This document shows, one piece after another, positions 56,039 through 64,000 of a stretch of 64,000 nucleotides of DNA (within the stretch, counting starts at the first letter, position 1; the number at the start of each line of letters is the position of its first letter). The notes under the pieces were generated by a model, which was given only the letters and a program-made list of their open reading frames with translations, was not told where the DNA came from and did no database searches. The DNA comes from Halobacteriovorax vibrionivorans. Its GTDB lineage: Bacteria > Bdellovibrionota > Bacteriovoracia > Bacteriovoracales > Bacteriovoracaceae. Both the position numbers and the translations under genes were made by a program. The stretch is taken from contig NZ_QDKL01000001.1 of assembly GCF_003346865.1 (NCBI RefSeq), forward strand, positions 806,001 through 870,000, read 5' to 3'.

Positions 56039-57553
56039 ATGTATCAACTAAAAGGCTCATTTTTTAATAATAACTTTGTGCAATTTGATAATACTGTAGA
56101 TAAGCGAACAGATCGTACGATTTCAAGAGAGTGTCCAAGTGATACTTCTAAGATCCTTTGGAACCTACAAGTAAATTATTCTCATATCGATGAGTTAATT
56201 GATTCTGCTCACAAAGGATTTCAAACTTGGCGCAATACTTCCATTGAAGAAAGAATTGAAGCATTAAAAAGGTACCAAGAAGCACTTAAAGGTAAGCAAG
56301 AACAAATTGCTACTGCCATCGCCCTTGAAGTAGGAAAGCCTCTATGGGAGGCCCGTACAGAAGCGGCTGCTCTTATTGCAAAAGTTAATGTAACGATTGA
56401 ATCTTCCCTGCCTCGTATTCAGACAAAAGATATGCAAAACATTGCGCCAAATACAAACGCGCATATTTACTATAAGCCAGTTGGCCCAAGCTTTATTATT
56501 GGCCCATTCAATTTCCCATGCCACCTTGCAAACGGACAAATCACAGCGAATCTTATCTCTGGGAACTCAATTATTTTCAAGCCTAGTGAGAAGACATGTT
56601 ATTCAGCACAGCTAATGTTTGAATGTCTTGCAGAAGCAAAGTTTCCAATGGGTGTTGTTAACCTTATTCAAGGTGATGGTGAAGTCGCCAGAAGAATCAT
56701 CAAAGATAAAAGAGTTAAGGGTATCTTCTTTACTGGTTCAAAAGAAGTTGGTCAAAAGATTCTAGAGTCAACTCACACAGACTTATCAAAACTTGTCTCA
56801 CTTGAACTTGGTGGAAAAAATACTTCAATCATCACAGAAAGTGCAGATATTGATTATACGCTAGAAGAAATTCTAACAGGCTCGTATTTAACGACTGGTC
56901 AACGTTGTACCTCAACTGGTCTCGTTGCAATTCATAGTTCAATTAAAGATGAATTCATTAGTCGCTTTCATGATATGGCAAAGAAGATTATTGTTGATCA
57001 TGCAACAGAACATGAAGTTGAACCTTTCATGGGCCCTTTAATCGATCAAGCCTCTCTTGATCAATACCTACTCTTTATGGGAATGGCAAAAAGAGAAGGA
57101 CTTGAAGAAGTTATGCGTGGGAAGCAATTAGAGCGTGCGACAAATGGTTACTATGTCTCACCTTCAATTCATTACGCAGATAAGCTAATTCCAAATAGCC
57201 ATTTCCTTGCAAATGAAATTTTTGGTCCAAACTGTACCTTTGTAAGTTATGACGATTTTGATGAGGCCATCAATATTGCCAACTCTACAGAGTATGGACT
57301 AGCAGCTTCAGTCTTCACTAAAGATGCTGCAAAATTTCAACATGCAGTTAATAATATTGATGCGGGACTTGTTAACCTAAACCGCGCAACTGTTGGAGCA
57401 AATTCAAAGCTTCCTTTTGGTGGCGTTAAAAACTCTGGTAATTATCGACCTGCCGCTGTTTCGACAGTTGATCATTGTGTTTATCAACTAGCAACATTAG
57501 AAATTGAAGAAACTAGTGCAAAAGGAAATATTAAAGGATTAAAAGAAGATTAA
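56039..57553 (+). CDS. astD: Succinylglutamate-semialdehyde dehydrogenase
   Basis: AstD oxidises succinylglutamate semialdehyde with NAD in the arginine succinyltransferase route. The 504-residue aldehyde dehydrogenase has the GPFNFPCHLANGQ segment, the FTGSKEVGQ cofactor motif, the catalytic Glu in LELGGKN, and the nucleophile Cys in TTGQRCTSTG. Length and context point to AstD rather than a general aldehyde dehydrogenase. The stop codon overlaps that of the convergent gene. Confidence 0.9.
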   Translation: MYQLKGSFFNNNFVQFDNTVDKRTDRTISRECPSDTSKILWNLQVNYSHIDELIDSAHKGFQTWRNTSIEERIEALKRYQEALKGKQEQIATAIALEVGKPLWEARTEAAALIAKVNVTIESSLPRIQTKDMQNIAPNTNAHIYYKPVGPSFIIGPFNFPCHLANGQITANLISGNSIIFKPSEKTCYSAQLMFECLAEAKFPMGVVNLIQGDGEVARRIIKDKRVKGIFFTGSKEVGQKILESTHTDLSKLVSLELGGKNTSIITESADIDYTLEEILTGSYLTTGQRCTSTGLVAIHSSIKDEFISRFHDMAKKIIVDHATEHEVEPFMGPLIDQASLDQYLLFMGMAKREGLEEVMRGKQLERATNGYYVSPSIHYADKLIPNSHFLANEIFGPNCTFVSYDDFDEAINIANSTEYGLAASVFTKDAAKFQHAVNNIDAGLVNLNRATVGANSKLPFGGVKNSGNYRPAAVSTVDHCVYQLATLEIEETSAKGNIKGLKED

Positions 57554-58074
57554 TAATGTTTCTTATTTACAAGAACGCCGGTCGAAGAGTTCTGTGAAAG
57601 GTCTCTTCGATTTTTGCGTTCTTGTTCTAAATCAACAACAGAGTTTTTTGCATATAAATCGAGAACTTCCTTCCCTTTTATTTTTGTATAAACATTCTTA
57701 AAGCGCTCTTTTTCATTAATGATAAAAGTTGTAGTCTCAACAGGCTTGGCACCTGGGTGAACTTTATGTGATTCGAATTTTACCTTAGTTATAAAGTTAT
57801 TAATGAATTGATGAACTCTATGTCCAGTGAAGACCTCACCTTGATCAAGGCCATCAATAGTTAGATCTGCAACAGCTTCCTCTTGTCCCGGGAAAGGAAT
57901 AATCTTGGCCATTCCAGAAGGCGTATAAGTAATTTCCTGCCCTTGATTATGACTAATTAAGAGATTAGTTAACGTATCCTTTGCATCCATATCACCGAAG
58001 GTTGTTAAATCAGTAACTTCTTCTGGAGTTATGATACGTAGTAAATGTCTAATAAGGTTTGATTGTTCCATCAT
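57550..58074 (-). CDS. Conserved-looking cytoplasmic protein of unknown function
   Basis: I do not recognise this 174-residue protein. It has no signal or membrane segment. It begins MMEQSNLIRHLLRIITPEEV and has a C-terminal half rich in Lys, Glu and Asn with a predicted helix (KGKEVLDLYAKNSVVDLEQE). The gene is a single minus-strand unit between astD and tRNA-Asn. A link with arginine use is not supported by the sequence. Confidence 0.65.
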   Translation of the reverse strand: MMEQSNLIRHLLRIITPEEVTDLTTFGDMDAKDTLTNLLISHNQGQEITYTPSGMAKIIPFPGQEEAVADLTIDGLDQGEVFTGHRVHQFINNFITKVKFESHKVHPGAKPVETTTFIINEKERFKNVYTKIKGKEVLDLYAKNSVVDLEQERKNRRDLSQNSSTGVLVNKKHY

Positions 58075-58206
58075 TTCCTATATTTTACACCAAAGTCTGA
58101 CTCAACTTATCGGCTTTTCAAAAAAAAAAATTAGCAAATTTAATTGAGATACAATAATTTCAAACACTTAACTCATTGATAAATAATTTTCCCATAAAAG
58201 AAAATA

Positions 58207-58235
58207 TTTACAATTTAAAAAAATAGGATTATAAA
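58207..58235 (+). promoter_or_regulatory. Sigma-70 promoter of tRNA-Asn
   Basis: TTTACA, an exact 17-nt spacer and TATAAA end 19 nt before the mature tRNA. Both hexamers have five of six consensus bases. The region before it (58075-58206) is AT-rich, and nothing else is seen there. Confidence 0.7.
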
Positions 58236-58254
58236 ATTAACTACTTAAGATTGC

Positions 58255-58329
58255 TGGGATGTGGCGCAGCGGTAGCGCAGTAGACTGTTAATCTATTGGT
58301 CGCGAGTTCGAATCTCGCCATCCCAGCCA
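58255..58329 (+). tRNA. tRNA-Asn (anticodon GUU)
   Basis: The acceptor is TGGGATG/CATCCCA (U1-A72 pair), discriminator G, with CCA encoded. The anticodon arm is GTAGA-CTGTTAA-TCTAT, and the T arm is GCGAG-TTCGAAT-CTCGC. It is followed after 19 nt by the HEXXH protein gene with no terminator between. Confidence 0.97.
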
Positions 58330-58348
58330 TTTTTCATACCGAAACTCC

Positions 58349-59656
58349 ATGAAACAATTCAATCAATTCATTCAAAATAATAACTCTTTCAAAGAGTCTT
58401 ATTTAGAAACACTTGCACTTTATCGTGAAGATGCATCTAGTGATGTAGAAGAGAGCAATGAGTATTTGTCTCAAAGATTTCAAGACTTCTATAAAGAGGC
58501 CATCTTTTCAACTAAACTCGACTCATATTCAAACTTAAATTTTTACTGGTTTAATCTGATAGAAGCATTAATTGAGATCATTTCTTACCATTCAGAATTT
58601 GAAGTAGGCCAAGACTACGAAATGAGTGAATCAGAAGATGCTATATTTAATTTCTGGCACGATAGCAATCTTGCAAAGTCTTTTTTGAATTCACTTAGTG
58701 AGACAAAAGACCTCTTAGCTGAATCAAAAAAGCTTGTTCATATTTTAGAAGATAATATTATTTCATTTTTTAAAATACATATCCTAGAAGAAGTCGACCA
58801 AGAGCTGCGCTATTTGAATGTACCTGAGCTTGGTGATGACAATATATCAGTATATCAAAACGGTAACCGTATACTATTTGATAAACTAGAAGATAAAGTC
58901 CTTGCTCATATCAATGAAAATTCTAAAAACAAGCACGCTCTAAGTACGAAGATCGATGACTTAACTATAATCTTCTACTCCGACCTTGAAGATTCATCAT
59001 CTTTAATGACAGAGAAAATAGCAAAGGCTTACGAAAGATTAAGAAAGTATACTCCTGATTTATTTGAGGTATTTAAAACTTTTACGAATAATATTATACC
59101 GATTAAAGAAAAGGGAATTGTCAGCTACTCAATGCAAACACTTCCAGGATACTCATCAATCAATACATTTGACCGTGATGATATAGATCTAATGGATGAC
59201 CTTCTTCATGAAAATGGACACCATGTTCTAAATAGCTATTTAAATCAGAATGAGCTCTTAGAGGAGCTTGAAGAAAAAATCTATTATAGCCCTTGGCGTA
59301 GGGCCTTAAGGCCAATTAGAGGTATATACCACGCTTATATGACCTTTTATTGGGCCCTTGAACTATTCTCATCGCTTTCAAAACAAACAGAACACGACTT
59401 CACAGAGAATGAATTTAAAAAAATACAAGAGAGAGCAATTGAAGAATATTATATGCTCGTATTTTGTGAACTTGATTTAGAGAAGGCTTATAAAGAAGAG
59501 ATTATTTCAACTGAAGGCCATGAAATCTATCTTGTTTTTAAAGAAATGGTTGCCTCACACCGTAATCATATTTTGAATCTAGAAAAAAAGATAAACTCTG
59601 ACTCAATTGAGAATATTAAAAACGAGTTACTAGCTGCAAGAAGTGAGTATTACTAA
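58349..59656 (+). CDS. HEXXH protein resembling the putative peptide-modification (HEXXH motif domain) family
   Basis: The 435-residue protein is largely helical and has no signal peptide. The motif HENGHH begins at His287 (LLHENGHHVLN) and fits HExxH metal binding. About 25 residues later comes YYSPWRRALRPIRGIYHAY, then a helix with FYWALELF. This order (HExxH, then a Y-x-PWR...RP...G segment) is what I recall for the HEXXH motif domain family. That family is linked to peptide beta-hydroxylation or other RiPP modification in actinobacteria. A zinc-peptidase role is the alternative. No ribosome binding site is obvious, and the gene starts 19 nt after tRNA-Asn. No precursor peptide or transporter is adjacent. 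Confidence 0.6.
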   Translation: MKQFNQFIQNNNSFKESYLETLALYREDASSDVEESNEYLSQRFQDFYKEAIFSTKLDSYSNLNFYWFNLIEALIEIISYHSEFEVGQDYEMSESEDAIFNFWHDSNLAKSFLNSLSETKDLLAESKKLVHILEDNIISFFKIHILEEVDQELRYLNVPELGDDNISVYQNGNRILFDKLEDKVLAHINENSKNKHALSTKIDDLTIIFYSDLEDSSSLMTEKIAKAYERLRKYTPDLFEVFKTFTNNIIPIKEKGIVSYSMQTLPGYSSINTFDRDDIDLMDDLLHENGHHVLNSYLNQNELLEELEEKIYYSPWRRALRPIRGIYHAYMTFYWALELFSSLSKQTEHDFTENEFKKIQERAIEEYYMLVFCELDLEKAYKEEIISTEGHEIYLVFKEMVASHRNHILNLEKKINSDSIENIKNELLAARSEYY

Positions 59657-61185
59657 ACCTTCCTTAAAACCTTAGACTTAATTGTTTGCATCTCATTTGC
59701 AGGCATAAGCTCTCCTTGAGAAGTTGCAATCGGTATTCCTTTTTCAATTACTTCTAAGCATTGCTCATATTTCTCTTCACTAAAGAGTATTTTTGACTTT
59801 AGTAAGTAGGCTACAGAATATTTAGGATTTTCATTTAATACTACTTCTAAATGCTTTAGTGCCTTTTCAAATTTTTCATTATTAAAATGAATATCAGCTA
59901 ATCCAAAGTTTGCAACAACATCATTTTCATCAATGGCCAAAACCTTATTAAACATTTCAAAACGACGGGCACGTTCTTCTTTTTCCGCTCTTTCTTGTTC
60001 CTCTTTCGCTTTCTTCGCTTTAGCTTCATCACCGAAACGCTTGAAAGAAGCAACTGTTGCAAGGGCCTTTTCTTCCTCGGCCTCTTCTATTTTTCCAAGC
60101 TTCATTAAATATAAGGATTTATTGGTATGTGCCATAACAGAGCTTTCATCAACCGCTAATAACTCATCCATAACATCAATGGCCATCTGGTGTTCTCCGC
60201 TATTTCCAAGAATAACTCCTTTAGACTCATATGCATCTGCGTATAAAGGATTGAAACTAATAACTTGATCTAACAAGCTTAAAGATTCAGTAATCTTATT
60301 TTTATGAAAGAGATTAACGGCCTTATTATAATAGTATTCACTAATCTCTTCTTTTATATTTTCTTTAGCAAGTACAGGATATGTATTAATTTTGATTAAA
60401 TCATCTTGGTATGAAACCTCAAGATTATTAATTAATAGCTCCCTTGGCGCTTTTGCTACAGAAAAGTGAGTTTCACCAATCTTACAACGATTAAGTATCT
60501 CTACCTTTTTATCATTTAGACTAACCTCATCAGCTAGTTCTTTATTTGAAGTTAATAACACTGGATAACGAGCGGCACCTCTTCGACTTTCAATTTTTGA
60601 TGCGGTTTCTTGTCCAAGAAAACATCCTTTATTATAACTAATTGCAAATTCATTTAAGCGCGTTTCATTAATTAATTTAGTGCGATCAATTGTTTTATCT
60701 AATATAGGCCATGCTGTTAAGACTTCTAAGAAGTTCACATAATCTTTCTTGTCTAATTTCTCATCAACAAGACCGATATAGCCTACACCATCAAATAGAT
60801 CCATTGTAACGAAGTCATTTCCCTTCCTCGTTGAAAGGCATGGAAGCTTTTGAGTTTTCTCAATCGTTATATCTTCCATGATGATAAACTTCTCTAACTC
60901 TTCAATTGTTTCTTCAGAAATTTTCTCATCGACAGCAAGATAAAAACCATCATTATTATGAATTAAATAGAAAAAAGAAAACACACGTCCTGTACGATCA
61001 AGGCGACATGCAATTGTCGCAGCATTATCAAGGCCACTTATATCAGCAGTAATTTGCCTTTGTAGATACTCTCGAGTTTCCTCACCTTTGAACTTGTAAA
61101 CAACATAATTATTTAACGTAAATTGGTTATCGTTAAAGAAGAATTCAAACATTACATCTTTAATAATCTCTTGATTGTTTTCCAT
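59653..61185 (-). CDS. YgfZ-type folate-binding Fe-S protein fused to TPR repeats
   Basis: The N-terminal ~270 residues belong to the YgfZ/GcvT-like family, which helps maintain or repair Fe-S enzymes using folate. The signature KGCFLGQE (residues 186-193, family form KGCYxGQE) carries the essential Cys, and the RLDRTGRVFSFFYLI strand is typical. From about residue 285 the protein has TPR repeats, interrupted by a long charged helix (about residues 375-415, rich in Lys, Glu and Ala). Ordinary YgfZ is about 325 residues with no TPR. The fusion may tether YgfZ to partner proteins. Confidence 0.8.
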   Translation of the reverse strand: MENNQEIIKDVMFEFFFNDNQFTLNNYVVYKFKGEETREYLQRQITADISGLDNAATIACRLDRTGRVFSFFYLIHNNDGFYLAVDEKISEETIEELEKFIIMEDITIEKTQKLPCLSTRKGNDFVTMDLFDGVGYIGLVDEKLDKKDYVNFLEVLTAWPILDKTIDRTKLINETRLNEFAISYNKGCFLGQETASKIESRRGAARYPVLLTSNKELADEVSLNDKKVEILNRCKIGETHFSVAKAPRELLINNLEVSYQDDLIKINTYPVLAKENIKEEISEYYYNKAVNLFHKNKITESLSLLDQVISFNPLYADAYESKGVILGNSGEHQMAIDVMDELLAVDESSVMAHTNKSLYLMKLGKIEEAEEEKALATVASFKRFGDEAKAKKAKEEQERAEKEERARRFEMFNKVLAIDENDVVANFGLADIHFNNEKFEKALKHLEVVLNENPKYSVAYLLKSKILFSEEKYEQCLEVIEKGIPIATSQGELMPANEMQTIKSKVLRKV

Positions 61186-61337
61186 ATCGTTAACCTACTT
61201 TACTAATTACAATATTAACTAAACTCTACTAGGCATTTTTTATTGTACCTTTCACTATATAAAACTAAATATATAATAGAAATTGTCTTAAGACTATTTA
61301 ACGTAATTTAGTGATGCACTGAAAAAAGGAAATCGTA

Positions 61338-61763
61338 ATGTCTATTCGCCTCATTATCGATGACAAGAAAAACACAAAGAAAATTCTTATAAAAAATAAA
61401 ATAACTTTTGGCCGAAACAAAGAAGTTGTCGATATTGTTCTGGATGACCCTAAAGTCTCTTCAAAACACTTTGAAATTATCTATGACAAAAGCTCAATTC
61501 TTGTCCGTGACCTGTCTTCCAAAAATGGAACATTTATCAATCAGAAAAGAATCGAAAATGAAGAGCCTTTATATGTCTATGATATTCTAAAAGCTGGCAG
61601 CATTAGTATATCTATTGATGCTAAATCACTTACAAGTTTTGAATTTGAAAGACTCTATAGAAAAACAGATCCAAATTACTGGGGTGAGAATATTACCAAT
61701 ATTCTAAAAACCAGCAAATTCGTCTTAAAAGATATTAAAAAACCTATTAAGATTAAACGCTAA
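61338..61763 (+). CDS. FHA-domain protein, copy 1
   Basis: The 141-residue protein has a forkhead-associated domain, which binds phosphothreonine peptides. The motifs are FGR (24-26), SSKH (41-44) and NGTFIN (63-68), with Arg, Ser and Asn in the expected binding positions. A short basic tail (KKPIKIKR) ends it. It is a paralogue of the gene at 62176-62730. It overlaps the convergent Fe-S carrier gene by 11 nt. No Ser/Thr kinase is adjacent. Confidence 0.9.
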   Translation: MSIRLIIDDKKNTKKILIKNKITFGRNKEVVDIVLDDPKVSSKHFEIIYDKSSILVRDLSSKNGTFINQKRIENEEPLYVYDILKAGSISISIDAKSLTSFEFERLYRKTDPNYWGENITNILKTSKFVLKDIKKPIKIKR

Positions 61764-62088
61764 AGCTTTCACCACATCCACAAGTATTCTTTGCATTTGG
61801 ATTTTCAAATACAAAGCCCTTTCCGTTTAGGCCGTCTTTGAAATCTAAAGTTATTCCACTAAGGTATATTGAAGACTTAGGATCGATAAGAATCTTTACG
61901 CCATCCATTTCAATAATATTGTCACTGTCCTTAGGGGCATCAAAGTCGATATTATAAGATAGTCCAGAGCATCCGCCTCCGATAACACCTAGACGAAGAC
62001 CGAAGTCAGTCTTAGAACGATTTTCACTTTCGAAAATGTTTTTTATTTGGCCAAGGGCCTTTGATGTTACATTTAATAGCTCACTCAT
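61753..62088 (-). CDS. erpA: A-type Fe-S cluster carrier (ErpA/IscA-like)
   Basis: A-type carriers receive Fe-S clusters and pass them to target proteins. The 111-residue product has the three invariant cysteines, Cys40 in GVIGGGCSGLSY and Cys103/Cys105 in NTCGCGESF. I chose the start at 62088 (MSELLNVTSKALGQIKNIF) because AGAGG lies 5-9 nt before it. A longer frame to 62172 would add 28 unrelated residues. No isc or suf operon is near, which favours a stand-alone ErpA role, but ErpA and IscA cannot be told apart with certainty. Confidence 0.85.
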   Translation of the reverse strand: MSELLNVTSKALGQIKNIFESENRSKTDFGLRLGVIGGGCSGLSYNIDFDAPKDSDNIIEMDGVKILIDPKSSIYLSGITLDFKDGLNGKGFVFENPNAKNTCGCGESFSV

Positions 62089-62110
62089 ATAAACCTCTGA
62101 AATTACGTAG

Positions 62111-62158
62111 GTAATTATATCCAATACCTGTATTATATCATATTGGTGATATACTTTA
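62111..62158. promoter_or_regulatory. Divergent promoter region with inverted repeat
   Basis: The 87-nt gap between the Fe-S carrier gene and FHA copy 2 contains CCAATA and TATTGG as an inverted repeat, with ATAT-type extensions, 14 nt apart (roughly 62119-62144). Several TATAAT-like sequences occur on the carrier (minus) strand and a TATACT on the other. It is a plausible divergent control region. No specific regulator such as IscR can be named. Confidence 0.3.
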
Positions 62159-62175
62159 TATAGGAGTATCAAGCA

Positions 62176-62730
62176 ATGTCTATCTCATTAGTTATTAAAT
62201 GTGGTGAAAATACGGCCAAATTTTTGATCAAACCAAAAATCACTTTTGGGCGATCAAAGTCGGCAGTAGATATATCAGTAGATGATAAGAAAATATCATC
62301 AAAACACCTTGAAATTACACACGAAAAAAAAAATGAGATAATAGTTAAGGACCTTAACTCTACAAATGGTACCTTCATCAATAACAAGAAAATCGAAGGG
62401 CCCCATAGGCTCTATGTCTATGAAACTGTAAGAATAGGAAATTGCTATATTACAATATGTCTTGATGACTTAACTGAGCTCGAACTTAAATCTCTCACCC
62501 GACCGATCGAAGAGCATTTTGAAAATGGTGAAGTGACACAGACCAATACGAATCTTGCCGATCAAACAAGCTTTTTGGCCATAAATAATAAATTAAGTCT
62601 GCAAAGCCCAAAGCTTCGCGGAGATATTAAGAAGAAAGCACAAACTAAAAAGCCAGCTAAGAAAAAGAAACCAAAAGAGCCTGAAGAGGATAAAACTGTC
62701 ATGACTAAAATCATGAAGTTTTTCAAATAA
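62176..62730 (+). CDS. FHA-domain protein, copy 2, with lysine-rich tail
   Basis: The 184-residue protein has an FHA domain with FGR (24-26), SSKH (41-44) and NGTFIN (64-69), closely similar to copy 1 upstream. It adds a C-terminal region of about 70 residues rich in Lys and Pro (AQTKKPAKKKKPKEPEED), ending in a short amphipathic helix (VMTKIMKFFK) that could bind membrane or nucleic acid. A clear AGGAG ribosome binding site precedes it. The two genes flank the Fe-S carrier gene, as if that gene had been inserted within a tandem duplication. Confidence 0.88.
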   Translation: MSISLVIKCGENTAKFLIKPKITFGRSKSAVDISVDDKKISSKHLEITHEKKNEIIVKDLNSTNGTFINNKKIEGPHRLYVYETVRIGNCYITICLDDLTELELKSLTRPIEEHFENGEVTQTNTNLADQTSFLAINNKLSLQSPKLRGDIKKKAQTKKPAKKKKPKEPEEDKTVMTKIMKFFK

Positions 62731-62735
62731 GACTC

Positions 62736-63287
62736 TTACTTATTTGGTACCCAAGCAACATCCTTAATATTTTCAATCTTATTTAGAAATCTTGCTACAA
62801 TAAAGAAATAGTCAGATAAGCGATTTAGATATTCTAAATCGATTCTTTCAACATCACCTAAGTCCACGGCCTGTCTTTCTACTTCACGAGTTTTAGTACG
62901 ACAGATATGAATATGAGAAGCGGCAACACCTCCCCCAGGTAGAATAAAGTACTTCAATGGATCAACGATAGTATCGAAGTAATCGATTTCTTCTTCTAAG
63001 TGGATTAACTCATCTTCTTTTAGCTTAGGTAAATTGTAATTTTCACGGTCCTCTTTTAGACTCGCAAAGTTGGACCCAAGGACAAAGATATTGTCCTGGA
63101 TCCTTTTAAATGTATTTTTCAATCGTACTTCTTGAATATAACAAAGAGATAAACCGATATAGCTATTTAGCTCATCCAAGTTTCCATAAAGGTTTATTCT
63201 AGCACTTGCTTTAGAAACACGTTGTCCACCAACTAGACTAGTCTCACCCTTATCACCTGTTCGAGTATATAGCTTAGATTTCTTCAT
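62736..63287 (-). CDS. Cob(I)alamin adenosyltransferase, PduO/MmaB type
   Basis: This enzyme makes adenosylcobalamin from cob(I)alamin and ATP. The 183-residue protein has the ATP-binding TRTGDKGETSLVGG segment at the N-terminus and the helical bundle with LYGNLDELNSYIG, and a later RTKTREVERQA helix where the family has its conserved Arg/Glu pair. Its start overlaps the mutase stop codon by 1 nt. This fits a role in loading and repairing the B12 cofactor of that mutase. Confidence 0.93.
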   Translation of the reverse strand: MKKSKLYTRTGDKGETSLVGGQRVSKASARINLYGNLDELNSYIGLSLCYIQEVRLKNTFKRIQDNIFVLGSNFASLKEDRENYNLPKLKEDELIHLEEEIDYFDTIVDPLKYFILPGGGVAASHIHICRTKTREVERQAVDLGDVERIDLEYLNRLSDYFFIVARFLNKIENIKDVAWVPNK

Positions 63288-64000
63288 TACATATTCCTTC
63301 TATATTTCCCACCAATCTCATATAGAAGATTTGTGATTTCACCTAATGAACAATAATTTACCGTCTCGATTAATTCTTCGAAAATATTTCCTCCAGAAAG
63401 TGCAACTTCTCTTAGGCGATTAAGCGCGTCTTCTGATTTATTTTTATTTCTTTCTTTGAAGTCATTGAGTCTAGCAATTTGTCCTTTCTTTTCTTCATCA
63501 CTACAGCGAGATAATTCAATTTCTTGATTTAGTTGCTCGTCAATATTATCGGCGATGTAAGTATTCACACCAATAATTGGTAGCTCACCTGAGTCTTTAA
63601 GAGTTTCATAATGAAGTGACTCTTCTTGAATCTTAGATCTCTGATACATACTTTCCATTGCACCAAGAACACCACCTTTGTCTGAGATTCTCTCAAATTC
63701 AGAAAGAATAGCTTCTTCAACAAGACCAGCTAACTCTTCAATTACGTAAGCTCCTTGCATTGGATTATCAGACTTATTAAGACCGAATTCACGGTTGATA
63801 ATCATTTGAATTGCCATTGCACGACGAACAGACTCTTCAGTTGGAGTCGTAATCGCTTCATCATATGCATTTGTATGAAGAGAGTTACAATTATCTGAAA
63901 GTGCAAGATAAGCTTGTAGAGTTGTTCTAATATCGTTGAAATCAATCTCTTGAGCATGAAGTGAACGACCAGATGTTTGAATATGATACTTAAACTTCTG
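63287..64000 (-). CDS. icmF: Fused isobutyryl-CoA mutase IcmF (C-terminal part, cut by window edge)
   Basis: Only the last 237 residues are in the window; the frame stays open to position 64000. The visible part includes [18 protein letters not shown] and [19 protein letters not shown], followed by [19 protein letters not shown] and [17 protein letters not shown]. These are typical of the substrate-binding barrel of B12-dependent acyl-CoA mutases. The [14 protein letters not shown] wording is close to what I recall for IcmF, in which mutase, G-protein chaperone and B12 domains are fused. Ordinary methylmalonyl-CoA mutase is the alternative. The N-terminal B12 and GTPase domains would lie beyond the window. 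Confidence 0.88.
   Translation of the reverse strand, partial: QKFKYHIQTSGRSLHAQEIDFNDIRTTLQAYLALSDNCNSLHTNAYDEAITTPTEESVRRAMAIQMIINREFGLNKSDNPMQGAYVIEELAGLVEEAILSEFERISDKGGVLGAMESMYQRSKIQEESLHYETLKDSGELPIIGVNTYIADNIDEQLNQEIELSRCSDEEKKGQIARLNDFKERNKNKSEDALNRLREVALSGGNIFEELIETVNYCSLGEITNLLYEIGGKYRRNM

Noticed and set aside
58255..59656. tRNA-Asn considered as an integration site for a mobile element carrying the HEXXH gene
   Set aside because: No integrase and no repeat of the tRNA 3' end were seen downstream in the window, and base composition does not shift.
62724..62746. CAAATAAG/CTTATTTG hairpin between FHA copy 2 and the adenosyltransferase gene
   Set aside because: The 8-bp stem is nearly all A-T, overlaps both stop codons and lacks a T-run, so terminator function is not supported.

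Overview
The window looks like chromosome from a low-GC Gram-negative bacterium. LpxC, BamD, a TonB-type protein, FlgH and FlgI (L- and P-rings) and several lipoprotein signals indicate an outer membrane. The gene content (FliW/CsrA next to flgKL, fused-type isobutyryl-CoA mutase, many TPR, FHA and SH3-type envelope proteins) best fits the Bdellovibrionota, most likely a Bacteriovorax/Halobacteriovorax-like organism. That placement is from memory and was not tested by a search. No phage, insertion sequence, CRISPR array or rRNA operon is visible.

Region 1 (1-24.2 kb, all minus strand) is one long translation/transcription supercluster. In transcription order: a tRNA array Thr(UGU)-Tyr(GUA)-Gly(UCC), a terminator, tRNA-Thr(GGU), tuf copy 2, a terminator, tRNA-Trp, secE, nusG, rplK, rplA, rplJ, rplL, an attenuator-like hairpin, rpoB, rpoC, rpsL, rpsG, a terminator, fusA, tuf copy 1, a terminator, then the S10/spc operon from rpsJ to rplN at the window edge. 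The two tuf genes appear identical from start codon to stop codon and differ in both flanks.

Region 2 (24.2-40.3 kb) is housekeeping: rlmB and proS, lpxC, a hotdog thioesterase, a lipoprotein amidohydrolase, a predicted beta-barrel protein behind ruvCAB, a 57-residue membrane protein, folD-gcvT-gcvH (one-carbon metabolism, no gcvP here), a TonB-like protein, and an xseB / degenerate patatin-like / class A penicillin-binding protein operon.

Region 3 (40.4-49.7 kb, plus strand) is a flagellar block: flgF, flgG, flgA, flgH, flgI, a flgJ rod-type gene, flgM, flgN, flgK, flgL, csrA, fliW. A sigma-54-like promoter beside a 16-bp palindrome precedes it, and csrA carries a textbook CsrA target over its own ribosome binding site.

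Region 4 (49.7-64 kb) holds a five-gene envelope operon (SH3/TPR protein, cyclic-nucleotide-binding-domain protein, AI-2E family permease, BamD, TPR protein), an arginine-succinylation set (class III aminotransferase, astA, astD), and tRNA-Asn followed 19 nt later by a HEXXH protein. That protein resembles the putative peptide-modification (HEXXH motif domain) family and is the most intriguing gene here. After it come a YgfZ-TPR fusion, two paralogous FHA genes flanking an A-type Fe-S carrier gene, and a cobalamin adenosyltransferase overlapping the 3' part of an IcmF-type mutase that runs off the window.
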